Below, in pieces: positions 8,903 to 17,211 of a stretch of DNA of 64,000 nt. Origin of the DNA: Actinomycetota bacterium (GTDB lineage Bacteria; Actinomycetota; Actinomycetes; Mycobacteriales; Mycobacteriaceae); contig JAFDWN010000015.1 in the NCBI GenBank assembly GCA_018268465.1, positions 291,067-355,066 of the forward strand, in the 5' to 3' direction. Positions within the stretch are counted from its first letter, which is position 1. Each line of letters begins with the position of its first letter. Position numbers and translations under genes: made by a program. Below the pieces are notes generated by a model. It saw nothing but the letters and a program-made list of their open reading frames with translations. It searched no databases and was not told the origin of the DNA.

Positions 8903-10552
8903 CTATCCGACGGGCTGGGCCGTGCGGGTGTGCGCCTGCAGCGACGCGTAGCCGCTGTCCTCCACCTCCCGGCAATGCTGCTGGTAGACCTGACCGCCGC
9001 CCATGTACACCAGGAATTCCTCGGGCTTGCCCGGCACGTTCTCGCCGAGGAACCAGGCCTTCGCCTTCTTACCCTCGGTGTACATCACCGTCGCCTTGCC
9101 GGTGCGTTCGGTCTCGGCGGCCCACCACACCTCCGACTCGGGGGTGGCCTCGAACCGCTCGACACCGTTGTCGCGCGCCCACTTCAGTGCCCGCTGCAGC
9201 CATTGGGCGCCCAACTGGATCGGCACCACCAGGTTGGAGTAGGGCGTCTGCGGCCCCAGCGACATGAAGAAGTTCGGGAAGCCGTGCACGCCGATACCCA
9301 GGTTGGAACTCAGCCCGTCACGGACCCACTTGTCGCGCAGTGTGATTCCTTCGCGACCCACGATGTCGATATTGGTCAGCGTGCCGGTCATCGCGTCGAA
9401 GCCGGTCGCGAAGATCAGCACGTCCAGCTCGTACTCCGTCTCGCCCACCACCACACCGCGGGGGGTCACCGCGGTGATCGGTTCGGCAGCCGCGTCGATC
9501 AGATGCACGTGGTCTAGGTTGAACGCGTCGTAGTAGCCGTGCCCGGTGGGCACCCGCTTACCGTTGAACGAATACGTGGTGGGGCACAACAGATCGGCGG
9601 TGGCAGGGTCCTTGACGATCTCGCGGATCTTGGACCGGATGAACTCCGACGCCAGTTCGCTGGCATCGTGATTGGTGGCCAGGTCGTTGAAGCACTCGTT
9701 GGCGAAGTGGAAGCCGCCCTCGTTCCACTTGCTTTCGAAGATGCGCCGGCGTTCCTCCGCCGACACCTCAAGAGCGCTGTACTGCGCCGGCTCCATCGCC
9801 ACCCCGAACGGATGGTTGGCGGCCTTCTCGTAGATCGCGTCGTAATTGTCACGGACCCACTGCATCTCCGCTGCGCTGACCGCTTCGTTGGTCGTCTCCA
9901 CGACGAAGTTGGGGGTGCGCTGGAAGACGTAGAACTCGCCGACCTGCGGGGCGACCGTGGGGACGAGTTGGATACCCGACGCCCCGAGCCCGATCAGGCC
10001 GACCTTCTTACCGGTGAGGTCCACTCCGTCCCGCGGCCAGTGCGCGGTGTGGTACTTCTGCCCGGCGAATGAGTCGACGCCGGGGATGTCGGGGTAGATC
10101 GCCTGGGACAGCACGCCCATACCGCTGATCAGATAGGTCGCCGACAGCGACTGGCCGTCGGCGGTGATCACCGTCCAGGTGTTGGCATCCTCGTCGTAGC
10201 GGGCGGAGTCGACGTAGACGCCCAGCCGGATGTCGCGGCGCAGGTCGAGACGGTCGGCGACGAAGTTCAGATACTCCAGCACCTCCTCGCCGGCGGGGTA
10301 GCGCTGCGACCACGACCACTCCTCACGTACCTCCTTGGAAAAGGAGAACGAGTAGTAACTGAATTCGCTGTCGGTGCGTACACCGGGGTAGCGATTGGCC
10401 CACCAGGTGCCGCCGACGCCGTCCTGGGCGTCGAGCACCACCGTCCGAAGCCCGATATCGCGCAGGTGGTGCAGGATGGCCAGGCCGGAGAAGCCGGCGC
10501 CGATGACGATCGCGTCGAACTCGGGGGCCTGCCGGGGGGTGTGTGTGCTCAT
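8903..10552 (-). CDS. Baeyer-Villiger monooxygenase, cyclohexanone monooxygenase type
   Basis: 549-residue soluble flavoprotein that uses NADPH and O2 to insert oxygen next to a ketone carbonyl, giving an ester or lactone. It has two Rossmann motifs, GAGFSG (residues 18-23, FAD) and GLGASG (about 188-193, NADPH). The type I Baeyer-Villiger fingerprint FxGxxxHxxxWP is intact at 162-173 (FAGQKYHTAHWP). The ATGFD and SLGPQTPYSN segments also match the cyclohexanone/cyclopentanone clade. ATG 10552 follows an AGGAGA site. The gene lies 31 bases after an HSL-type esterase gene on the same strand, the classic monooxygenase-esterase pair for ketone breakdown. Substrate range is inferred, not shown. 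Confidence 0.92.
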   Translation of the reverse strand: MSTHTPRQAPEFDAIVIGAGFSGLAILHHLRDIGLRTVVLDAQDGVGGTWWANRYPGVRTDSEFSYYSFSFSKEVREEWSWSQRYPAGEEVLEYLNFVADRLDLRRDIRLGVYVDSARYDEDANTWTVITADGQSLSATYLISGMGVLSQAIYPDIPGVDSFAGQKYHTAHWPRDGVDLTGKKVGLIGLGASGIQLVPTVAPQVGEFYVFQRTPNFVVETTNEAVSAAEMQWVRDNYDAIYEKAANHPFGVAMEPAQYSALEVSAEERRRIFESKWNEGGFHFANECFNDLATNHDASELASEFIRSKIREIVKDPATADLLCPTTYSFNGKRVPTGHGYYDAFNLDHVHLIDAAAEPITAVTPRGVVVGETEYELDVLIFATGFDAMTGTLTNIDIVGREGITLRDKWVRDGLSSNLGIGVHGFPNFFMSLGPQTPYSNLVVPIQLGAQWLQRALKWARDNGVERFEATPESEVWWAAETERTGKATVMYTEGKKAKAWFLGENVPGKPEEFLVYMGGGQVYQQHCREVEDSGYASLQAHTRTAQPVG

Positions 10553-10583
10553 GGTCGATCTCCTGTGAGTGGTCGGATGATGC

Positions 10584-11537
10584 TCAGGCGGAAGCGGATT
10601 GGAGGGTGGCGGGGAGCGCGGCGGCGCGGCCTGTGCGATACCACGCGGCCATCGCGGTGATGGCGGCGTCGGCGTCGGGCAGCCGGCCCGCCTGCAGCGG
10701 GAACACGTGCTGATGGCCCGCCGCGATATCGACCGTGACGTCCACCCCGGCGGCCCGCACCCGGTCCTCGAGCCGGGTGGCGTCGGCGTACAGCGACTCG
10801 ACGTCCGAGGCGGTGATGTAGAGCCGGGGGAAGCCGGTGAAGTCCGCGTAGAGCGGGTTGACCAGCGGGTCGGAGGGGCTCGCCCCGCCGGATAGATAGC
10901 GGTCGATGTTGCCCTGCAACCCTTCCCGCGTGATGAGGAAGTCGGTGTCGTTGTTGGTTTCGATCGTCGTCCCGGAGTTCTCCATGTCCAGCCACGGCGA
11001 GATCGCGATCACCTGGCCGGGCGCCGAACGCCGGGCCGCCAGCAGGCGCAGTGTGGTGGCGATGGCGATGTTCGATCCGGCACTGTCGCCGACGAACGTG
11101 ATGTCCTGCGCTCGGTGGCCCTGTGCGAGCAGTGCGTCGAACACCGCGGTGGCATCGTCGAGTTGCGCGGGATAGGGATGTTCGGGCGCCAGCCGGAAAT
11201 CCGCGACGAAGGCGTACGCGCCGCAGGCCCGCGCCAGGTGCCCGGCCATCTTGCGGTGGCTTGCCGAGGATCCCAGAGCGAATCCGCCGCCGTGCAGCAC
11301 GAGCAGAATCTGGCCCGGATCGGCATCCAGCGGTTTCACGAGAATACCTGGCACCGAACCGATCTCGGTCGAAGCGTAGGTCACGTCCTCGGGTTCGGCA
11401 GTGGCGCGATGCCAATCCTCGAACACCCAGCGCATGAGCCGAAGCGACATGCCGGGGTTGGCGACGAACTCCTCGGTCCATTCCGCGTAGAGCGCACCCA
11501 GCGGATCGGTCGGTTGGCGGCTGGCTGAAGCTGACAT
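10584..11537 (-). CDS. Alpha/beta hydrolase, hormone-sensitive lipase family (ester or lactone hydrolase)
   Basis: 317 residues, HSL/GDXG family. The oxyanion-hole motif HGGG is at 82-85 and the nucleophile elbow GDSAG at 150-154 with Ser152. Asp in the ASDVESLYAD region and His in AAGHQHVF complete the likely triad. ATG 11537 has AGGAGAAG 9 bases upstream; the open frame extends to 11684 but without support. It precedes the Baeyer-Villiger monooxygenase on the same transcript and probably hydrolyses the ester or lactone that enzyme makes, giving a hydroxyacid or an acid plus alcohol. The family match is firm and the substrate is an inference. Confidence 0.9.
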   Translation of the reverse strand: MSASASRQPTDPLGALYAEWTEEFVANPGMSLRLMRWVFEDWHRATAEPEDVTYASTEIGSVPGILVKPLDADPGQILLVLHGGGFALGSSASHRKMAGHLARACGAYAFVADFRLAPEHPYPAQLDDATAVFDALLAQGHRAQDITFVGDSAGSNIAIATTLRLLAARRSAPGQVIAISPWLDMENSGTTIETNNDTDFLITREGLQGNIDRYLSGGASPSDPLVNPLYADFTGFPRLYITASDVESLYADATRLEDRVRAAGVDVTVDIAAGHQHVFPLQAGRLPDADAAITAMAAWYRTGRAAALPATLQSASA

Positions 11538-11660
11538 GGCTGGTCTTCTCCTGGAGAACTCGGGGCTTGACGGTGCGCCGGCCGGTGTGGCGAATCGCAC
11601 GCCGACAGTCTGTGAGCGACCCGGGTCATGCCCGCCGAGGTGTCGCAAATTGACGCACGA

Positions 11661-11684
11661 CTGTCTCAGCGTGGTCCAGATCAC
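11661..11684 (+). promoter_or_regulatory. Shared upstream element before the SDR gene
   Basis: CTGTCTCA (11661-11668), AGCGTGG (11668-11674) and CCAGATCAC (11676-11684) occur in this order, 66 bases before the SDR start. The same three elements in the same order precede the aldehyde dehydrogenase operon at 14338-14402. They are candidate activator and promoter sequences for the GAF-AAA-Fis regulator encoded between the two targets. An imperfect inverted pair, TGTCGCAA/TTGACGCA, lies just upstream at 11641-11656. Confidence 0.45.
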
Positions 11685-11749
11685 GCATGCGGCGATGCGA
11701 CACGTTTGTCTCGATACGTCCCCTCGACATCACCAGGAAGGCCCCACCC

Positions 11750-12481
11750 ATGAACCGTCTGGACGGCAAGGTCGCACTCGTCACCGGCGCCAGCCGCGGC
11801 ATCGGCCACGCGATCGCCGAAGCATTCGCGCGGGAAGGCGCCGTCACCGTCGCCACCGGGCGCGCCAAAACCGACGAGTCCTTCGGGCCCCGCTCCCCCG
11901 GCATCGAGTACCGCCAGCTCGACGTCGCGCAGGAAGAGGACTGGGAGTCGGTCGTCGCCGATGTGGTGACGCGGCACGGCCGCATCGACGTGCTGGCCAA
12001 CAATGCGGGGATCATCGCCTACCAGTCGCTGCACGAGCTGACGCTGGCCGACTGGGAGCGGGTGGTGGCCACCAATCAGACCGGAACCTGGCTGGGGATG
12101 CGCGCGGTGGTCCCCCATATGCTCGCCCGGCGGGGCGGCTCGATCATCAACATCTCGTCGATCTGGGGATCGGCGGCGGTCGCCGGCGCACACGCCTACC
12201 ACGCCACCAAAGGTGCGGTCCGCAACATGTCCAAGAGCGCCGCGATCAGCTACGCGAAGGACAACATCCGCGTCAACTCGGTGCATCCCGGCTTCATCCG
12301 CACCCCGCTGACCGAGGCGCAGGACCCGGCGATCAACGAGTTCGTCGTCGGCCAGACGCCCATGGGCCGTGCGGGTACCCCCGAAGAGATCGCCAACGGC
12401 GTGGTGTTTCTGGCCTCCGACGAGTCCAGCTTCATGACCGGATCCGAGCTGGTGATCGACGGCGGCTACCTGGCCCAGTAA
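11750..12481 (+). CDS. Short-chain dehydrogenase/reductase (classical SDR)
   Basis: 243 residues. NAD(P) motif TGASRGIG at 13-20, NNAG in LANNAGIIA, catalytic Ser in NISSIWGS and the YHATK active-site motif, then the standard C-terminal VHPGFIRT and SELVIDGGYL. This is a complete classical SDR. ATG 11750 is the conserved start just before the Rossmann strand; the frame opens at 11687 but the extra 21 residues do not resemble the family. It is divergent from the esterase-monooxygenase pair and converges on the activator gene. Its likely job is oxidising a secondary or cyclic alcohol to the ketone used by the monooxygenase. Confidence 0.9.
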   Translation: MNRLDGKVALVTGASRGIGHAIAEAFAREGAVTVATGRAKTDESFGPRSPGIEYRQLDVAQEEDWESVVADVVTRHGRIDVLANNAGIIAYQSLHELTLADWERVVATNQTGTWLGMRAVVPHMLARRGGSIINISSIWGSAAVAGAHAYHATKGAVRNMSKSAAISYAKDNIRVNSVHPGFIRTPLTEAQDPAINEFVVGQTPMGRAGTPEEIANGVVFLASDESSFMTGSELVIDGGYLAQ

Positions 12482-12495
12482 CCGGGCCCGGCCCG

Positions 12496-14181
12496 TCAGC
12501 CCGACAGGTGGTAGGTCTTCATCTTGCGGTGGATGGTGGCGCGCGAGACACCGAGCAGTTCCGCTGCGCGAGAACGGTTCCCACCTGATTCCTGCAACGC
12601 CCGGCGGATCGTCTCCATCTCGGTGCGTTCGATCATCGACCACGCCCGCTGACCGCGTGCCGAGTCGGGCAGATCCTCGACGCGCACCACCCCGCGGCGG
12701 CCCGAGGCCACCACGTGGTCGACCACCGCGCGCAGCTCGGCGAGGTTGCCCGGCCACGGGCTGGCCTCCAGTGCCCGACGCGCCTCCTCGCCGAGTACCA
12801 GGCGAAGGCCCGGCGCCCGGCGTGCGGCGAATGCGTGCCACAGCACCGCGATGTCGGCGGCGCGTTCCCGCAACGGCGGCACCCACTGCACCGCGACGCC
12901 GAGCCGGGCGGCGACGTCCTGCGCCTCCGCGGGCGTCGCCGCAGTCAACGTCAGCAGCAGCGGCGACCGTCCGGCATGTGCCTCGACCAGCGTGCGCAGC
13001 GCGGCCAGGTGCCCGTCGAGGTTCTCCACACCGCGAACGACGACCGGCGCCGAACCGCCCACCGCCTCCGCCAGTCGCTGCAGCCACGCCCGGTCGCCGG
13101 TGATCTCCCGCTCGGCCGCGTGCATGATCACCACGCCGTCGACGCCGACAGCCGGCGCGTACGGCCGGCCGAGCGCCAACGACGTTTTTCCGCTACCGGA
13201 CTCGCCGGCGATGAGCAACGCCTGGCGGGCCGCGATACGCCTGCTCACGTGGTGGGCGATCGACTGCCACGACTTCGACTGGCCCACCAGCCCGGCGGGT
13301 GCCGGCGCGGTCCGCACCCCCGAGGACCGTGACACCGGCCGCAGGGCGGCGACCACTCCGGCGCCGCCGTCGAGTGCGGACACGTCGACCAGGACCGTGC
13401 CGATGGACAGTTCGGCGCTCACCTGTGCGCTGCGGCGCATCCCCGCGCACAGATGACCGATCATGTCCACATCGGTCTGGGTGAGGTCGCCCGCACGCTG
13501 ACTGCGCATGGTCAGCCCGTCGGGGCCGAAGGCGACCACCGGGCCGGCGTGACGCGCCGAGGTCTCCAGGAACGCCGCCAGCATGGCCCTGGCACCGGGT
13601 TGGGCGACGTCGAGGACGTGCTGCTCCAGTTGGGTCGCCACCGAGTTGGTCAGCGGCAGCAGCAGTCCGCTGCTCTCACTGGTGGTTGCGGACACCGTCA
13701 CCACAGCGACGAGCTTGCCGGTGATCGGATGCCACACGGGTGCCCCCGTGCACAGCGCCGTCTGGTAGAAATCGGCGAAATGCTCGGCGCCGGCGATCTG
13801 AACGGATTTGCCCGTGGCGATCGCCGTGCCCACCCCGTTAGTGCCGACCGCATCTTCGGACAGCACCGCGCCGCGCACCGTGCCCAGCCGGTCCAGATAG
13901 CTCATCGCGGCCGTGTCGTGTGACCATCGCTGCAGGATGCGGCCCTGCGCATCGGCCAGCAACAGGCCCATCCCCGAGCCGTGCAGGTCCTCGGAGACCC
14001 GGGCCATCGGTGCCTGAAACATCTCCAGCAGATGGCTGTCGAGCAGGTCCTCGTCCACCCGCGGCACATCACGGACATTTGCCGGAACCCCGAGCGCCTC
14101 TTTGGAGCGCAGCCACGACTGCAGCAAGTGGGCGGGCACGGCCTGCCCAGGATCGGCCGCGGTCAAGAACTGCGCTCGCAT
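12496..14181 (-). CDS. GAF-AAA-Fis transcriptional activator (AcoR/MimR-like)
   Basis: 561 residues from ATG 14181 (preceded by GAGG; further in-frame starts at 14265 and 14424 are possible). The N-terminal sensor is GAF-like, with LRSKEALGV and SEDAVGTNGVGTAIATGKSV. An AAA+ domain follows with Walker A GESGSGKT. The C-terminal Fis-type helix-turn-helix reads GNRSRAAELLGVSRATIHRK. The AAA part is atypical: no GAFTGA sigma54-contact loop is visible and the Walker B region is VVVRGVENLD without the DE pair. Such proteins in actinobacteria activate alcohol, acetoin and propane/acetone operons, with family members sensing a metabolite in the GAF domain. It lies between, and probably controls, the SDR/monooxygenase genes and the divergent aldehyde dehydrogenase operon. 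Confidence 0.88.
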   Translation of the reverse strand: MRAQFLTAADPGQAVPAHLLQSWLRSKEALGVPANVRDVPRVDEDLLDSHLLEMFQAPMARVSEDLHGSGMGLLLADAQGRILQRWSHDTAAMSYLDRLGTVRGAVLSEDAVGTNGVGTAIATGKSVQIAGAEHFADFYQTALCTGAPVWHPITGKLVAVVTVSATTSESSGLLLPLTNSVATQLEQHVLDVAQPGARAMLAAFLETSARHAGPVVAFGPDGLTMRSQRAGDLTQTDVDMIGHLCAGMRRSAQVSAELSIGTVLVDVSALDGGAGVVAALRPVSRSSGVRTAPAPAGLVGQSKSWQSIAHHVSRRIAARQALLIAGESGSGKTSLALGRPYAPAVGVDGVVIMHAAEREITGDRAWLQRLAEAVGGSAPVVVRGVENLDGHLAALRTLVEAHAGRSPLLLTLTAATPAEAQDVAARLGVAVQWVPPLRERAADIAVLWHAFAARRAPGLRLVLGEEARRALEASPWPGNLAELRAVVDHVVASGRRGVVRVEDLPDSARGQRAWSMIERTEMETIRRALQESGGNRSRAAELLGVSRATIHRKMKTYHLSG

Positions 14182-14337
14182 GTCCTCGATACGCGGCGCA
14201 CCACGCCGTGTGGACAAACCCCTACACCTCCGGGATTTCGGGACCTCCGATCCGGAACCTGACATGCGATCCGGATCACAGTCACTGTAACCCCGCCCGA
14301 TCACCACATCGCCCGAATGCCGCCGCGGCGAGGTGAA

Positions 14338-14402
14338 CTGTCTCAAAAAGAAGCACCGGGGTGACACGCGGTGGACGGGTCCTAGCGTGGCGCCCAGATC
14401 AC
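14338..14402 (+). promoter_or_regulatory. Promoter and upstream element of the aldehyde dehydrogenase operon
   Basis: CTGTCTCA (14338-14345), AGCGTGG (14384-14390) and CCAGATCAC (14394-14402) repeat the ordered elements found before the SDR gene. TAGCGT at 14383-14388 fits the mycobacterial TANNNT -10, which would put the transcript start near 14395 and leave a leader of about 45 bases before ATG 14441. Confidence 0.45.
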
Positions 14403-14440
14403 CCACGATCTTCCCCGCCGTCACCCGTCACGAGGACACC

Positions 14441-15937
14441 ATGACCATCACCCTGCCCACCCGGACACCCACCACAGAGATACGCGGCCACACCGTCCCC
14501 ACCGGGTTGTTCATCGACGGGCACTGGCGTGCAACGGAATCCGTGTTCAGCGTGGTGGATCCGGCGACCGGGGACGACATCGCGCAGGTCTCCGACGCCA
14601 CCCCGGGCGACGCGCTGGCGGCGCTGGACGCGGCCCATGCCGCGCGCACGCCGTGGCGCCGTGTCGCACCGCGGGCGCGCGCCACGCTGTTCGCCGAGGC
14701 CCACCGCCTGTTGCAGTCGCGGGCGGAGACGTTCGCCGCGGTCATGACCGCCGAAAGCGGTAAACCGCTGGCCGAATCGCGCGCCGAGTTCGCCCTCTCG
14801 GCCGAATTCTTCCTCTGGTACACCGAGCAGATCGCCCATCTGCACGGCACCTACGCACCCGCGTCACACGGCGGGTACCGGGTGGTCACCACACATCAGC
14901 CGGTCGGCCCCGCGCTGCTGATCACCCCGTGGAACTTCCCCATGCTGATGATCGCCCGCAAGGCGGGCGCCGCGCTGGCCGCCGGTTGCCCGGTGGTGGT
15001 CAAATCCGCCAAGGAGACACCCTTGACGTGCGCGCTGTTCGTCGAGACGCTGCGCGAGGCGGGCTTTCCCGACGGTGTGGTGAACCTGGTGCACACCACG
15101 GCCTCGGCGGCGGTGTCGGCGGCGCTGATGGCCGATCCGCGGCTGCGCAAGATCAGTTTCACCGGATCCACCGGTGTCGGATCGACCCTGCTGGCTCAGG
15201 CTGCCCCCGGAATCGTCAACGCGTCAATGGAACTGGGCGGTGACGGCCCGTTCATCGTGCTCGAGGACGCCGACGTCGAACACGCCGCCCAGCAGGCCGT
15301 GCTGTGCAAGTTCCGCAACGCCGGGCAGGCGTGCGTGGCGGCCAACCGCATCATCGTGCACAGCGCAGTCGCCGACCGGTTCACCGACAGGTTCGTGCAG
15401 CTCACCGAGAAGCTCACCGTCGGAAACGGTTTCGACGACGCCACCGATATCGGGCCGATGATCTCGGACCGCCAGCGCCGGGGGGTGGTGGACCTGGTGG
15501 CACAGCTCGGCGACCTGGGTGCCGAACTGCTGACCGGCGGCTCGGCGCTTCCGGGTCCCGGATACTTCTTCGCACCCACGGTTTTCCGCATGCTCGCACG
15601 GCCTGCCGAACTGTGCGGACGCGAGCTGTTCGCCCCGGTGGCCACCGTCTACGAGGCCGCATCCACCGCCGACGCGATCGCATTCGCCAACGACACCCGG
15701 TACGGTCTGGCGGCCTACGTGTTCACCCGCGACCTGTCCCGCGCGATGACCGTGGGCGAACACCTCGAATTCGGCATGGTCGGTGTGAACCGGGGCATCA
15801 TGGCCGACCCCGCCGCCGCATTCGGCGGGATCAAGGAATCCGGACTCGGACGCGAAGGTGGGCACGACGCCATCTACGACTACCTCGAACCGAAGTACCT
15901 CGCCGTCACCGTCAACGAGGAAGAAGGGTTGGCATGA
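14441..15937 (+). CDS. NAD(P)-dependent aldehyde dehydrogenase
   Basis: 498 residues, cytosolic. It has the cofactor segment LITPWNFPMLM, the Rossmann FTGSTGVGS motif, the catalytic Glu in MELGGDGPFIV and the catalytic Cys in NAGQACVAANR. Overall it is closest to the succinate-semialdehyde dehydrogenase-like clade. ATG 14441 follows a GAGG site; upstream frame to 14333 lacks family similarity. It is first in a three-gene coupled operon: its stop overlaps the next start as ATGA. It would oxidise the aldehyde made by the following alcohol dehydrogenase to a carboxylic acid. Confidence 0.93.
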   Translation: MTITLPTRTPTTEIRGHTVPTGLFIDGHWRATESVFSVVDPATGDDIAQVSDATPGDALAALDAAHAARTPWRRVAPRARATLFAEAHRLLQSRAETFAAVMTAESGKPLAESRAEFALSAEFFLWYTEQIAHLHGTYAPASHGGYRVVTTHQPVGPALLITPWNFPMLMIARKAGAALAAGCPVVVKSAKETPLTCALFVETLREAGFPDGVVNLVHTTASAAVSAALMADPRLRKISFTGSTGVGSTLLAQAAPGIVNASMELGGDGPFIVLEDADVEHAAQQAVLCKFRNAGQACVAANRIIVHSAVADRFTDRFVQLTEKLTVGNGFDDATDIGPMISDRQRRGVVDLVAQLGDLGAELLTGGSALPGPGYFFAPTVFRMLARPAELCGRELFAPVATVYEAASTADAIAFANDTRYGLAAYVFTRDLSRAMTVGEHLEFGMVGVNRGIMADPAAAFGGIKESGLGREGGHDAIYDYLEPKYLAVTVNEEEGLA

Positions 15938-17211
15938 CCACCACCGAAACCGCGGCCGTGCCGCGGCCGCAGCGCACCCGCAACGACCTCGGCCTGGGAC
16001 TGCTGCGCCAGCCTGGCACCGTGCTGTTCGGTCCCGGGCAGCGCCGCCAGATCCCCCGGGTGGTCGCCGAGATCGCCGAACAGGTCCTCATCGTCACCGA
16101 TGCCCGGATGGCCACCAGCGCCGAGTTCGCCGAGATCGTCGAGGGCATCACCGCCCGCGGTGTGTCCGTGCTGACCTACAGCGGCACCGAACCCGACCTG
16201 CCCCGGCGCAACGTCGTGGAGATCACCCGGCTCTTCGACGAGACGAGGATCGACGCGATCGTCGGCATCGGGGGTGGGTCCTGCCTGGATCTGGCCAAGG
16301 TGGCGTCGGTGGTGCTCACCAACGGCGGCGATGTGCGCGACTACTACGGCGAGTTCGCGGTGCCCGCACCTGGGTGCCCGGTGATCACGGTGCCCACCAC
16401 GGGCGGCACCGGCGCCGAAGTCACCTGCATCTCGGTGGTGTTCGACGAGGACAAGGGGATGAAGGTCGGCGTGGCCAGCCCCCACCTGGAGGCGCACTGC
16501 GCGGTGATCGACCCCGAGCTCACACTGACCTGCCCGCCCGGACTGACGGCCGCCGCGGGCGCCGACGCGCTGTCTCACCTTATCGAGGCGTTCACCGGCC
16601 GGGCGAAGAACCCCGGCGCCGAGGCCATCGCGACCACGCTGTATGCCGGGAAGAACCTGCTGGCCGACACCTTCGCCCGCACCGGGCTGGCCCTGCTCAA
16701 CACCTCGCTGCCCGCAGTCGCCGTCCGCCCCGGCGACCTGCAGGCCCGCTCGGACACCCTCTTCGGCGCGTACTGCGCGGGAATGGCGATCAACACCGCC
16801 GGCACCGCGGGGGCGCACGCGATCCAGTCGCCGATCGGGAACCTGACCCACACCGCGCACGGTTTCGGCATCAGCGCGCTGCTGCCCTACGTCATGCGAT
16901 ACAACCTGCCCACCCGAATCCCGGAGTTCGCCGAGATCGGCCGGATTCTCGGTGTCGCCGAACCCTCGGATCCCGAACTCGCCCAGGCACACTGCGCGAT
17001 CGAACGCATCGAGACGATCCTGGCGGACCTCGGCGCACCCCTGGACCTGCGCACGCTCGGCCTCGCGCCGCGTGATTTCGTGTTCGTGGCCGAGCAGGCG
17101 ATGCTGGCCACACGGCTCACCGCGAACAATCCTCGCGAACTCAGCGTCGAGGCGATCGTGGCGATCCTCGAACGCGGATACGCCGGCGACCGCTCCTGGT
17201 GGCTGCTGTGA
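15934..17211 (+). CDS. Iron-containing alcohol dehydrogenase (group III)
   Basis: 425 residues. Nucleotide-binding GIGGGSCLDLAK and TVPTTGGTGAEVT, then the metal-binding region AAAGADALSHLIEAFTG with Asp and His ligands and a further His cluster near HAIQSPIGNLTHTAHGFG. These are the hallmarks of Fe-dependent alcohol dehydrogenases, although Ala replaces the usual Met of the GMDAL motif. The ATG overlaps the aldehyde dehydrogenase stop (ATGA). The product would convert a primary alcohol, such as a hydroxyacid, to an aldehyde for the upstream dehydrogenase. Substrate not determinable from sequence. Confidence 0.92.
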   Translation: MTTTETAAVPRPQRTRNDLGLGLLRQPGTVLFGPGQRRQIPRVVAEIAEQVLIVTDARMATSAEFAEIVEGITARGVSVLTYSGTEPDLPRRNVVEITRLFDETRIDAIVGIGGGSCLDLAKVASVVLTNGGDVRDYYGEFAVPAPGCPVITVPTTGGTGAEVTCISVVFDEDKGMKVGVASPHLEAHCAVIDPELTLTCPPGLTAAAGADALSHLIEAFTGRAKNPGAEAIATTLYAGKNLLADTFARTGLALLNTSLPAVAVRPGDLQARSDTLFGAYCAGMAINTAGTAGAHAIQSPIGNLTHTAHGFGISALLPYVMRYNLPTRIPEFAEIGRILGVAEPSDPELAQAHCAIERIETILADLGAPLDLRTLGLAPRDFVFVAEQAMLATRLTANNPRELSVEAIVAILERGYAGDRSWWLL

